Of a stretch of DNA of 6,255 bases, positions 1 to 6,255 are shown piece by piece. The position numbers and the translations under genes were made by a program. The DNA comes from Betaproteobacteria bacterium HGW-Betaproteobacteria-2 (GTDB lineage: Bacteria > Pseudomonadota > Gammaproteobacteria > Burkholderiales > Methylophilaceae), in the NCBI GenBank assembly GCA_002842255.1, contig PHCM01000094.1:1-6255 (forward strand), given 5' to 3'. The notes under the pieces were generated by a model. It saw only the letters and a list, made by a program, of their open reading frames with translations. It did no database searches and was not told the DNA's origin. Within the stretch, counting starts at the first letter, position 1; every line of letters begins with the position of its first letter.

Positions 1-422
1 GCAGCCATGCCTGGATATTCTCGCCCAGCATCAGCCTGCCGATCTTCGATGCCGGCCGTAACCGCGCCAGCCTCAATCTGGCGGAAGTGCGACGCGACCT
101 GGCCGTGACCAATTACGAGAAGACCATCCAGACCGCATTCCGCGAGGTGGCCGATGCGCTGGCCGCGCGCCAGTGGTTGCAGCAGCAGATCGTGAGCCAG
201 CAGCAGACGCTGGATTCGCAAGCTGAGCGGGCCCGCCTCGTCAAACTGCGTTACGATAGTGGCGCCACCTCGTATTTCGAGGTGCTGGATGCCGAGCGTG
301 ACCTGCTGACGGCAGAGCAGCAGCTGGTGCAGACACGCCGTGCGCTGCTTTCCAGCCAGATCGGTCTTTATGCCGCGCTTGGCGGCGGTTCGCAGTCGCT
401 TGCAGGCCCAGTATCGCCTTAA
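1..422 (+). CDS. TolC/NodT-family outer-membrane efflux factor, C-terminal part (5' end outside window)
   Basis: The open frame runs in from the left edge (first complete codon at base 3) and stops at TAA 420-422, giving 139 visible residues of a protein that is usually about 450-500 long. It is read as the second half of an outer-membrane factor of the TolC/OprM/NodT type, a trimeric beta-barrel plus alpha-tunnel that lets exported compounds leave through the outer membrane. Visible hallmarks are the strand-type segment PSISLPIFDAGR near the start, then a long Gln/Ala/Leu-rich helix (YEKTIQTAFREVADALAAR), and the family motif RYDSGATSYFEVLDAER followed by a second long helix ending IGLYAALGGG. 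A start inside the window, such as GTG 87, is unlikely because homology continues upstream of it. It lies 13 bases before the HlyD gene on the same strand, so it probably supplies the exit channel for that system. Whether it is a lipoprotein cannot be seen, because the N-terminus is missing. Confidence 0.92.
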   Translation, partial: SHAWIFSPSISLPIFDAGRNRASLNLAEVRRDLAVTNYEKTIQTAFREVADALAARQWLQQQIVSQQQTLDSQAERARLVKLRYDSGATSYFEVLDAERDLLTAEQQLVQTRRALLSSQIGLYAALGGGSQSLAGPVSP

Positions 423-439
423 TGGAACCCGAGTCATGA
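420..439 (+). promoter_or_regulatory. Possible translational-coupling minicistron between OMF and HlyD genes
   Basis: The stop of the outer-membrane gene overlaps an ATG in another frame (TAATG, 420-424). That ATG opens a five-codon frame (MEPES) whose TGA (437-439) overlaps the ATG of the HlyD gene as ATGA (436-439). The arrangement could pass terminating ribosomes from one gene to the next. No strong Shine-Dalgarno sequence is seen: a GGA at 424-426 lies nine bases before ATG 436. A short chain like this can arise by chance, so this is only a possibility. Confidence 0.3.
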
Positions 440-1500
440 ACAGAAAAACAATCCTCGCTTTGGTCGTCCTCACTATCGTTGCCGCTGGCGGTTTTTATGC
501 CTGGGACAGGTTCTTCAATATCAACCATCTGCAAGGTTTTGCCAGCGGCAATGGCCGCATCGAGGCGACCGAGATCGATGTGGCGACCAAGTTACCGGCG
601 CGTGTCAGCGAGATTCTGGTGCGCGAAGGCGATTTCGTCGAGGCCGGACAGGTGCTGGCCAGCATGCAGGTGGAGACACTGGAGGCGCAGCGCGATGAAG
701 CGCGGGCGCAGTATCAGCAGGCGCTGAATGCGGTGACCAGTGCCGAGGCGCAAGTGGCCCTGCGCGAGAGCGACAAGATGACCATGCAGGCCATGGTGGT
801 ACAGCGTGAAAGCGAACTGGATGCTGCCCAGCGGCGTCTGGCGCGGACGGAAATGCTGGCAGTGGAAGGCGCTGCGCCGATCCAGGAACTGGATGACGAC
901 CGTGCGCGATTCAGCAGTGCGCGCGCAGCAGTCAATGCGGCAAAGGCGCAGGTGAGCTCGGCACAGGCGGCGATCGATGCAGCGAAGGCGCAGGTGGTGG
1001 GTGCGAGATCTGCAGTGGCGGCGACAGAGGCAACGATTGCGCGCATTGAAGCCGATATCCGCGACAGCCAGCTGACATCGCCGCGTGCCGGACGCATTCA
1101 GTACCGCATCGCCCAGCCGGGCGAAGTGCTGGCGGCGGGCGGCAAGTTGCTGAGCCTGGTCGATCTGGCCGACGTCTACATGACCTTCTTTCTGCCGGAG
1201 ACCGTCGCCGGCCGCGTGGCACTGGGTGCCGATGCGCGCATCATTCTCGATGCCGCGCCGCAGTATGTGATTCCGGCGACGATCTCGTTTGTCGCCAGCA
1301 CTGCGCAATTCACGCCGAAGACGGTGGAAACCGAGAGCGAGCGGCAAAAGCTGATGTTCCGCGTCAAGGCGCAGATCGACCGCGATTTGCTGCAAAAACA
1401 CCTGAAACAGGTGAAGACCGGCCTGCCTGGCGTGGCCTGGGTGCGCATAGACCAGAACGTGGAATGGCCGGCTGAACTGACGGTTAAAGTGCCGGAGTGA
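436..1500 (+). CDS. yhiI: HlyD-family periplasmic membrane fusion (adaptor) protein, YhiI-like
   Basis: This 354-residue protein matches the roughly 355-residue E. coli YhiI in length and gene context. It would be anchored in the inner membrane and bridge the ABC transporter to the outer-membrane channel. A positively charged start (MNRK) precedes one membrane segment at about residues 6-23. The first lipoyl half follows at about 44-77 ([20 protein letters not shown]). A long alpha-hairpin spans about 78-210, with a regular Ala-rich heptad run at 157-208. The second lipoyl half starts at SQLTSPRAG (211-219) and continues through [10 protein letters not shown], and a beta-barrel domain completes the chain. 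ATG 436 is chosen because it directly precedes the membrane anchor. The frame stays open upstream to an ATG at 340, but that stretch overlaps the preceding gene. The stop TGA 1498-1500 overlaps the GTG start of the next gene. The adaptor role is well supported by fold; the substrate is unknown. Confidence 0.92.
   Translation: MNRKTILALVVLTIVAAGGFYAWDRFFNINHLQGFASGNGRIEATEIDVATKLPARVSEILVREGDFVEAGQVLASMQVETLEAQRDEARAQYQQALNAVTSAEAQVALRESDKMTMQAMVVQRESELDAAQRRLARTEMLAVEGAAPIQELDDDRARFSSARAAVNAAKAQVSSAQAAIDAAKAQVVGARSAVAATEATIARIEADIRDSQLTSPRAGRIQYRIAQPGEVLAAGGKLLSLVDLADVYMTFFLPETVAGRVALGADARIILDAAPQYVIPATISFVASTAQFTPKTVETESERQKLMFRVKAQIDRDLLQKHLKQVKTGLPGVAWVRIDQNVEWPAELTVKVPE
904..1059 (+). repeat. 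Heptad repeat tract in HlyD alpha-hairpin (7 units plus 3 residues)
   Basis: Residues 157-208 of the HlyD protein divide without gaps into seven 7-residue units of the form A-x-[VIF]-x-x-[AI]-x: [49 protein letters not shown], then ADI. At DNA level two 18-base segments, 937-954 and 979-996, both encode AAKAQV and differ at two third-codon positions. They lie exactly 42 bases (14 residues) apart. The tract is the second strand of the coiled-coil hairpin expected in this family, and the 42-base period suggests local duplication of a double heptad. Confidence 0.75.
1497..1500 (+). promoter_or_regulatory. GTGA stop/start overlap between HlyD and RbbA genes
   Basis: The GTG start of the RbbA gene (1497-1499) shares bases with the TGA stop of the HlyD gene (1498-1500). 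The only purine-rich element nearby (GGA at 1494-1496) touches the start codon, too close to act as a normal ribosome-binding site. Translation probably depends on ribosomes finishing the upstream gene. Confidence 0.6.
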
Positions 1501-4280
1501 GTTTGGCCACGCCGCAGCCGCCCGCAAGCCTGCAGCCAGTTGCAAGTGCGCAGTCAGTCGTGAGCCTGAAGCAGGTCAGCCTGCGTTACGGCAAGACCAT
1601 GGCGCTGCAGGATGTCAGTTTGGATATTCCGGCTGGCGGCATGGTTGGCCTGATCGGGCCGGACGGTGTCGGCAAGTCTAGCCTGCTGGCGCTGGTGGCC
1701 GGTGCGCGCATCATCCAGGGCGGTACGGTCGAGGTGCTGGGCGGTAATATGGCGCACAAACGGCATCGCGACGCGGTCTGCCCTTCCATCGCCTACATGC
1801 CGCAAGGCTTGGGCAAGAACCTCTATCCCACACTTTCCATCGAGGAGAACCTGCAGTTCTTCGGCCGCCTGTTCGGTCATGATGCCGCCGAACGCCGGCG
1901 TCGCATCGATCTCCTGACCCGCAGTACCGGCCTGCATGAATTCCTCTCACGGCCGGCCGGCAAGTTGTCGGGCGGCATGAAGCAGAAGCTGGGCTTGTGC
2001 TGTGCGCTGATCCATGACCCCGACCTGTTGATCCTGGATGAGCCGACCACCGGCGTCGATCCGCTGGCGCGCGCCCAATTCTGGGACCTGATTGCCCATA
2101 TCCGCAGCGAGCGGCCGGGCATGAGCGTGATCGTTGCCACCGCTTATATGGACGAAGCGCAGCGCTTCGACTGGCTGGTGGCGATGGACGAAGGCCGCAT
2201 ATTGGCGACCGGCACGCCGCATGCATTGCTGGACAGAACCGCCTCGGAGACACTGGACGCGGCGTTTATCGCGCTGCTGCCGGAAGAAAAGAAGCGCAAT
2301 TATCAGGAAGTGAGCATACCGCCGCTGGCGGAAGACGAGCGGCACGATATCGCCATCGAAGCGCAGAACCTGACCATGCGATTCGGCGATTTCGTCGCCG
2401 TCGATCATGTCAGTTTCCGCATCCGCCGCGGCGAGATCTTCGGCTTTATCGGCTCCAACGGCTGCGGCAAATCGACCACCATGAAGATGCTGACCGGCCT
2501 GCTGCCCGCTAGCGAAGGCAAGGCCTGGCTGTTTGGCCGCGAGGTGGAATCCACCGATATCGCGACACGGCGGCGCGTGGGCTACATGTCGCAGTCTTTT
2601 TCCCTGTATGCCGAGCTCAGTGTGCAGCAGAACCTGGTGCTGCATGCGCGCCTGTTTCATGTGCCGGATGCCGAGATCCCGGCGCGGGTGGATGAGATGG
2701 TGCAGCGTTTTGGTTTGCAGGAGGTGCTGGATGCCTTGCCCGACAGCCTGCCGCTCGGCATCCGTCAGCGTTTGTCGCTGGCTGTGGCCATGGTGCACAA
2801 GCCGGAACTACTGATTCTGGATGAACCGACCTCGGGCGTGGACCCGGTTGCACGCGACAATTTCTGGCAACTGCTGATCGAATTGTCGCGCCGAGACCGT
2901 GTGACGATTTTTATCTCTACCCATTTCATGAACGAGGCCGAGCGCTGCGACCGCATTTCGCTGATGCATGCAGGCAAGGTGCTGGTCAGCGAGACGCCGG
3001 CCAATATCGTCGTGGAACGCGGGGCTGAAACGCTGGAGCAGGCTTTTATCGATTATCTGGTGGAGGCTGGCGGCGGTGCAAAAGGCGGGCACGAAGCGCC
3101 GGCAGAGAGTGCGGCTCCGCTGATTGAGGCTGCAAGTCGCCGGCCGCGTTCCCGCTATTTCAGTTTCAGCCGCATGTACAGCTACATGTGGCGTGAGGTG
3201 CTGGAGCTGCAGCGCGATCCGGTACGGGCGGCACTGGCGCTGATCGGGTCCATGCTGCTGATGTTCGTCATCGGTTTTGGCATCAGCATGGATGTGGAAG
3301 ACCTGCCCTATGCCGTGCTGGATCGCGACCAGACCGGCTTGAGCCAGAATTACACGCTCAATCTCTCCGGCTCCGGATATTTCATAGAAAAACCGCCAAT
3401 CAGGGATTATGCCGAGATGGACCGGCGCTTGCGTAATGGCGAACTGTCGTTGGCGATCGAGATACCATCCGGCTTCGCTCGCGATCTTCAGCGCGGCAAC
3501 CAGGTTCAGATCGGCGCGTGGGTCGATGGCGCCAATCCGCAGCGCGCCGAGACGGTGCAGGGCTATGTGCAGGGTATGCATCAGGTATGGTTGCAGCAAC
3601 AGGCGCTGGAGCGTTATGGCACAAATGTCGGCGGACTGGCGATAATCGAGAACCGTTTCCGCTACAACCCGGATGTGAAGAGCCTGCCAGCCATGGTGCC
3701 GGCGGTCATGCCGTTGCTGTTGCTGATGTTGCCCGCCATGCTGGCGGCGCTGGCGGTGGTGCGCGAGAAGGAGCTGGGTTCCATCATCAACCTCTACGTG
3801 ACGCCGGTAACGCGCAGCGAATTCATTTTCGGCAAGCAGATACCGTATGTGGTGCTGGCCATGCTGAACTTCCTGCTGATGACGCTGCTGGCGATCACCG
3901 CCTTCGATGTGCCGGTCAAGGGCAGTTTCGCCACGCTGGCGCTGGCTGCGCTGATCTATTGCGTGGTGTCCACCGGCATCGGTTTTCTTGCCTCGACCTT
4001 TACCCGTAGCCAGATTGGCGCGCTGTTCTTCACCATGGTGGTTTCCATCCTGCCGGCCGTGCAGTTCTCCGGCATGATGAACCCGGTGTCGTCGCTGGAA
4101 GGCATAGGCCGCATGATCGGCGAGGTCTATCCGACCACCTACATGCTGATCATCAGTCGCGGCGTGTTCGGCAAGGCGCTCGACATCACCGATCTTTATA
4201 CCTATTTCGTGCCGCTACTGTTGGCGGTGCCGGTGGTGATGGGCTTGACCATAATGACGCTGAAGAAGCAGGGCAAGTGA
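1497..4280 (+). CDS. rbbA: RbbA-type fused ABC transporter: two ATPase domains plus ABC-2 membrane domain
   Basis: This 927-residue protein has the same domain order as E. coli RbbA (YhiH, about 911). NBD1 (about 22-262): Walker [10 protein letters not shown] (54-62), Q-loop Q103, signature LSGGM (157-161), Walker B LLILDE (177-182). Its H-loop reads ATAYMDEA, with Ala216 where His is usual. NBD2 (about 286-523): Walker [10 protein letters not shown] (319-327), Q366, Walker B LLILDE (438-443), H-loop His476 (STHF). Its signature position reads LPLGI (418-422) instead of LSGGQ. A Gly/Ala/Pro-rich linker (about 524-550) leads to an ABC-2 domain: membrane segment about 578-598, periplasmic part to about 725, then a cluster of membrane segments with EKELGS (757-762). 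GTG 1497 overlaps the preceding stop. No good Shine-Dalgarno sequence precedes it, so coupling is likely; GTG 1560 (codon 22) is a possible later start. E. coli RbbA is reported as a ribosome-associated ATPase, but the context here indicates membrane export. Both roles remain unproven for this protein. Confidence 0.95.
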   Translation: MSLATPQPPASLQPVASAQSVVSLKQVSLRYGKTMALQDVSLDIPAGGMVGLIGPDGVGKSSLLALVAGARIIQGGTVEVLGGNMAHKRHRDAVCPSIAYMPQGLGKNLYPTLSIEENLQFFGRLFGHDAAERRRRIDLLTRSTGLHEFLSRPAGKLSGGMKQKLGLCCALIHDPDLLILDEPTTGVDPLARAQFWDLIAHIRSERPGMSVIVATAYMDEAQRFDWLVAMDEGRILATGTPHALLDRTASETLDAAFIALLPEEKKRNYQEVSIPPLAEDERHDIAIEAQNLTMRFGDFVAVDHVSFRIRRGEIFGFIGSNGCGKSTTMKMLTGLLPASEGKAWLFGREVESTDIATRRRVGYMSQSFSLYAELSVQQNLVLHARLFHVPDAEIPARVDEMVQRFGLQEVLDALPDSLPLGIRQRLSLAVAMVHKPELLILDEPTSGVDPVARDNFWQLLIELSRRDRVTIFISTHFMNEAERCDRISLMHAGKVLVSETPANIVVERGAETLEQAFIDYLVEAGGGAKGGHEAPAESAAPLIEAASRRPRSRYFSFSRMYSYMWREVLELQRDPVRAALALIGSMLLMFVIGFGISMDVEDLPYAVLDRDQTGLSQNYTLNLSGSGYFIEKPPIRDYAEMDRRLRNGELSLAIEIPSGFARDLQRGNQVQIGAWVDGANPQRAETVQGYVQGMHQVWLQQQALERYGTNVGGLAIIENRFRYNPDVKSLPAMVPAVMPLLLLMLPAMLAALAVVREKELGSIINLYVTPVTRSEFIFGKQIPYVVLAMLNFLLMTLLAITAFDVPVKGSFATLALAALIYCVVSTGIGFLASTFTRSQIGALFFTMVVSILPAVQFSGMMNPVSSLEGIGRMIGEVYPTTYMLIISRGVFGKALDITDLYTYFVPLLLAVPVVMGLTIMTLKKQGK
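4277..4280 (+). promoter_or_regulatory. GTGA stop/start overlap between RbbA and YhhJ genes; start ambiguous
   Basis: The TGA stop of the RbbA gene (4278-4280) overlaps a GTG start (4277-4279), the same arrangement as at the previous junction. An in-frame ATG follows at 4286 (codon 4) and matches, from memory, the annotated start of E. coli YhhJ (MRHLRN-like against MRRLAN here). AGGG at 4270-4273 is three bases from the GTG and twelve from the ATG, so neither spacing is ideal. Confidence 0.55.
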
Positions 4281-5410
4281 ACGGCATGCGACGGCTAGCC
4301 AACATCTATCGACTCGGCATCAAGGAACTCTGGAGCCTGGCGCGCGACCCGGTCATGCTGGTGCTGATCAGTGTCAGTTTCACAATCATGATCTATTCGG
4401 CGGCGACTGCCATGCCGGAATCGCTGCACAAGGCGCCGATCGCCATTGTCGACGAGGATGCCTCGCCCTTGTCGGCGCGCATTGTTTCGGCTTTCTATCC
4501 GCCTTATTTCCTGGTGCCGCGCATGATCAGTTCCCAGGAGATCGATCCGGGCATGGATGCGGGGCATTACACGTTTGCGTTGCATATCCCGCCGGATTTC
4601 CAGCGCGATGTGCTGGCGGGCAGGTCGCCGGCCATCCAGCTCAATATCGATGCCACACGCATGAGCCAGGCCTTTACCGGCAACTGGTATATCCAGCAGA
4701 TCGTGCTGACCGAGGTCAATGAATTCGTGCAGCGCTATCGCGGCAATGCGGCGCTGCCGGTTGAGCTGGCGCTGCGCATGCGCTTTAACCCCAGTTTGAC
4801 GCAAGCCTGGTTCGGCTCGCTGATGGAGCTGATCAACAACATCACCATGCTCTCCATCATCCTCACCGGTGCAGCTCTCATCCGCGAGCGCGAGCATGGC
4901 ACTATCGAGCACTTGCTGGTGATGCCGCTGACGCCATTGGAGATCATGCTGGCCAAGATCTGGTCCATGGCGCTGGTGGTGATGGTGGCGGCCTGGGTTT
5001 CATTGACCTTTGTCGTGCAGGGGGCCTTGCAGGTGCCGATCGAAGGCTCGATTGTCCTTTTCATGACAGGCGCGGCGCTGCATCTGTTTGCGACCACCTC
5101 CATGGGCATTTTTATCGCCACGCTGGCGCGCAACATGCCGCAGTTCGGCATGTTGATGATCTTGATCCTGCTGCCGCTGGAAATGCTCTCCGGCGGCACG
5201 ACACCGCGCGAAAGCATGCCGGAATTCGTGCAGAACCTGATGCTACTGGCGCCGACCACGCATTTTGTCGAATTGAGCCAGGCCATTCTTTATCGCGGTG
5301 CCGGGCTGGATGTGGTCTGGCCTTCCTTCCTTGCCATTGCACTGATCGGCGCGGTGCTGTTTTTCTTTTCGCTGGCGAGGTTTCGCAAGACCATCAGCCA
5401 GATGGCCTAA
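4277..5410 (+). CDS. yhhJ: ABC-2 type permease subunit, YhhJ-like
   Basis: This is a 377-residue inner-membrane protein (374 from the alternative ATG 4286), close to the roughly 375 residues of E. coli YhhJ. It has an amphipathic start ([17 protein letters not shown]), one membrane segment at about 26-45 and a large periplasmic domain at about 46-180. About five membrane segments follow, near 182-202, 228-248, 259-282, 289-305 and 350-370. The cytosolic EREHGT motif at 204-209 is the usual ABC-2 coupling element, and [12 protein letters not shown] (304-315) follows the fourth of these segments. There is no ATPase domain, so it must borrow one. The preceding fused protein carries two ATPase domains but only one membrane half, which makes it the natural partner. 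It is the last gene of the + strand operon and ends at TAA 5408-5410. Family assignment is firm; substrate and exact topology are not. Confidence 0.94.
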   Translation: MNGMRRLANIYRLGIKELWSLARDPVMLVLISVSFTIMIYSAATAMPESLHKAPIAIVDEDASPLSARIVSAFYPPYFLVPRMISSQEIDPGMDAGHYTFALHIPPDFQRDVLAGRSPAIQLNIDATRMSQAFTGNWYIQQIVLTEVNEFVQRYRGNAALPVELALRMRFNPSLTQAWFGSLMELINNITMLSIILTGAALIREREHGTIEHLLVMPLTPLEIMLAKIWSMALVVMVAAWVSLTFVVQGALQVPIEGSIVLFMTGAALHLFATTSMGIFIATLARNMPQFGMLMILILLPLEMLSGGTTPRESMPEFVQNLMLLAPTTHFVELSQAILYRGAGLDVVWPSFLAIALIGAVLFFFSLARFRKTISQMA

Positions 5411-5497
5411 GAAGTAAGGAGTAAGAAAGGCTCGGAAAAGACAACGCCCGCCGGCTGCTGGCAGCGGACGGGCGTTCGGGCCAAGGGGTGAGCGCTT
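5411..5497. other. Convergent intergenic gap of 87 bases
   Basis: This gap separates the stop codons of two genes that face each other. It contains a short purine-rich stretch after the permease gene with GTAAG twice (5414-5418 and 5421-5425), then the hairpin described separately. No small ORF with a credible start, RNA gene or promoter was recognised. Confidence 0.7.
5435..5476 (-). terminator. Hairpin terminator, best oriented for the prlC gene
   Basis: Bases 5443-5450 (AACGCCCG) pair perfectly with 5469-5476 (CGGGCGTT), an eight-pair GC-rich stem. The 18 bases between the arms can pair further, with a mismatch or bulge near 5468. Read on the - strand, the stem is followed by GTCTTTTCC, a modest U-rich run, and lies 21 bases after the prlC stop. 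On the + strand nothing U-rich follows, so for the exporter operon it would be only a weak or factor-assisted stop, 32 bases after the permease gene. Confidence 0.7.
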
Positions 5498-6255
5498 TTA
5501 CGCAGTCATGCCGTTGTGGCGCAGCAGGGCGTCGATGGAAGGTTCGCGGCCACGGAAAGCGACGAAGGATTCCAGCGCCGGGCGCGAGCCGCCCATGGCG
5601 AGGATCTCGGCCCAGAAGCGGCGGCCGGTTTCCTCACACAGCACACCGTGTTCCTCGAACAGGCTGTAGGCATCGGCCGACAGCACTTCCGCCCATTTGT
5701 AGCTGTAATAACCCGCCGCATAACCGCCGGCGAAGATGTGCGAGAAGTTGTTGGGGAAGCGGTTCCATTTTGGCGGACGCACCACGGCGACTTCATCGCG
5801 TACTTCCTCGATGAGGTCTAGCGCAGTTTTGCTGCCGCTGGGGTCAAAGTCGCCGTGCAGGCGCATATCGAACAGCGAGAACTCGATCTGACGCACGGTC
5901 TGCATGCCGGCCTGGAAGTTCTTGGCCGCTACCATCTTGTCGAACAGCGCTCTTGGCAGATGTTCGCCGGTTTCGACGTGGGCAGTCATGTGGCGCAGCA
6001 CGTCCCATTCCCAGCAGAAATTCTCCATGAACTGGCTCGGCAGTTCGACCGCGTCCCATTCCACGCCCTTGATGCCGGACACACCATAGTCGTCGATCCG
6101 GGTCAGCATGTGGTGCAGGCCGTGGCCGAATTCGTGGAACATGGTGATGACTTCATCATGCGTGAACAGCGCGGGCTTGCCGCCGACAGGAGCCGAGAAG
6201 TTGCATGTGAGGAAGGCGACCGGCAGGGTCACTGCTTCGCCGATACGGCGGCGGG
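5498..6255 (-). CDS. prlC: Oligopeptidase A (peptidase family M3 zinc metallopeptidase), C-terminal part
   Basis: The frame enters from the right edge and stops at TAA (complement of 5498-5500), leaving about 252 residues of a protein usually near 680 long. Oligopeptidase A is a cytosolic zinc peptidase that degrades short peptides, including cleaved signal peptides. The active-site motif HEFGH is at bases 6136-6122. The expected third zinc ligand is the Glu of AVELPSQF, 30 residues after the first His. FTHDEVITMFHEFGHGLHH, the Gly/Tyr-rich substrate loop GGYAAGYYSYKWAEVL and the ending FRGREPSIDALLRHNG are all typical of PrlC/OpdA. The residues read before the internal GTG at 6232 (RRRIGEA, then VTLPVAFLTCNF) also fit the family, so that GTG is an internal Val codon and the true start lies outside the window. 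It converges on the exporter operon and is probably a functionally unrelated housekeeping gene. Dipeptidyl carboxypeptidase of the same family is a less likely alternative. Confidence 0.95.
   Translation of the reverse strand, partial: RRRIGEAVTLPVAFLTCNFSAPVGGKPALFTHDEVITMFHEFGHGLHHMLTRIDDYGVSGIKGVEWDAVELPSQFMENFCWEWDVLRHMTAHVETGEHLPRALFDKMVAAKNFQAGMQTVRQIEFSLFDMRLHGDFDPSGSKTALDLIEEVRDEVAVVRPPKWNRFPNNFSHIFAGGYAAGYYSYKWAEVLSADAYSLFEEHGVLCEETGRRFWAEILAMGGSRPALESFVAFRGREPSIDALLRHNGMTA

Noticed and set aside
592..1545. Long antisense open frame (317 residues) opposite the HlyD gene
   Set aside because: It mirrors the codon pattern of a GC-rich real gene, is rich in His, Arg, Gln and Leu, has no family motif, and the + strand protein is clearly genuine.
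2052..2224. Possible damage or frameshift in NBD1 because the H-loop His is missing
   Set aside because: The frame is intact on both sides, Walker B and the D-loop are perfect, and from memory the same ATAYM-type sequence occurs in E. coli RbbA, so it is a family feature rather than decay.
1947..3599. Antisense open frames of 283 and 263 residues opposite the RbbA gene
   Set aside because: Same shadow effect: composition is His/Arg/Gln-rich without recognisable domains, and both lie wholly over ABC and ABC-2 coding sequence.
5414..5425. GTAAG direct repeat just after the permease gene
   Set aside because: Two five-base copies in a purine-rich spacer are expected by chance; no further copies or symmetry support an operator.
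5516..5821. + strand open frame of 101 residues over the prlC gene
   Set aside because: It is the complement of the conserved M3 peptidase C-terminus, with no motif of its own and no ribosome-binding site worth noting.
4277..6255. yhiI-rbbA-yhhJ and prlC being near each other, as they are within about a dozen genes in E. coli
   Set aside because: Based on memory of the E. coli map only. The spacing and orientation here differ, and the two functions have no known link, so coincidence is the simpler reading.

Overview
The window carries the end of an efflux-type operon on the + strand, facing the 3' part of an oligopeptidase gene on the - strand. The base composition is GC-rich, coding density is very high and the genes overlap. 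The protein families are typical of Gram-negative Proteobacteria. The PrlC-like end and the RbbA-type operon both have close enterobacterial counterparts, but the composition and sequence divergence suggest a beta- or gammaproteobacterium outside the Enterobacteriaceae. A betaproteobacterium is my best guess, at low confidence.

Layout. (1) Bases 1-422 hold the C-terminal part of a TolC/NodT-type outer-membrane factor, whose start lies outside the window. (2) Bases 436-1500 encode a HlyD/YhiI-type periplasmic membrane fusion protein. (3) Bases 1497-4280 encode an RbbA-type protein with two ABC ATPase domains fused to an ABC-2 membrane domain. (4) Bases 4277-5410 encode a YhhJ-type stand-alone ABC-2 permease. 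(5) Bases 5411-5497 are a convergent intergenic gap with one strong hairpin, whose U-rich side serves the - strand. (6) Bases 6255-5498 (-) encode the C-terminal part of oligopeptidase A (PrlC/OpdA, peptidase family M3), cut by the window edge.

How it works together. Genes 2-4 correspond in order, length and motif detail to Escherichia coli yhiI-rbbA-yhhJ. Here the outer-membrane channel gene is directly attached, so the four genes could encode a complete envelope-spanning exporter. RbbA supplies both ATPase domains and one membrane half, YhhJ the other membrane half, the HlyD protein the periplasmic bridge, and the TolC-like protein the exit duct. The substrate cannot be read from the sequence. 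The two ATP sites look unequal: NBD1 lacks the H-loop histidine and NBD2 lacks the LSGGQ signature, and both defects fall in the same composite site. The junctions are tightly packed (13 bases between genes 1 and 2, bridged by a five-codon mini-ORF, then two GTGA overlaps), which suggests translational coupling.

No RNA genes, insertion sequences, CRISPR arrays or phage genes were seen. This is an understudied but known family rather than a clearly new system. The most interesting points are the ATP-site asymmetry, the all-in-one operon and the unresolved tie between an exporter architecture and the ribosome-linked name RbbA.
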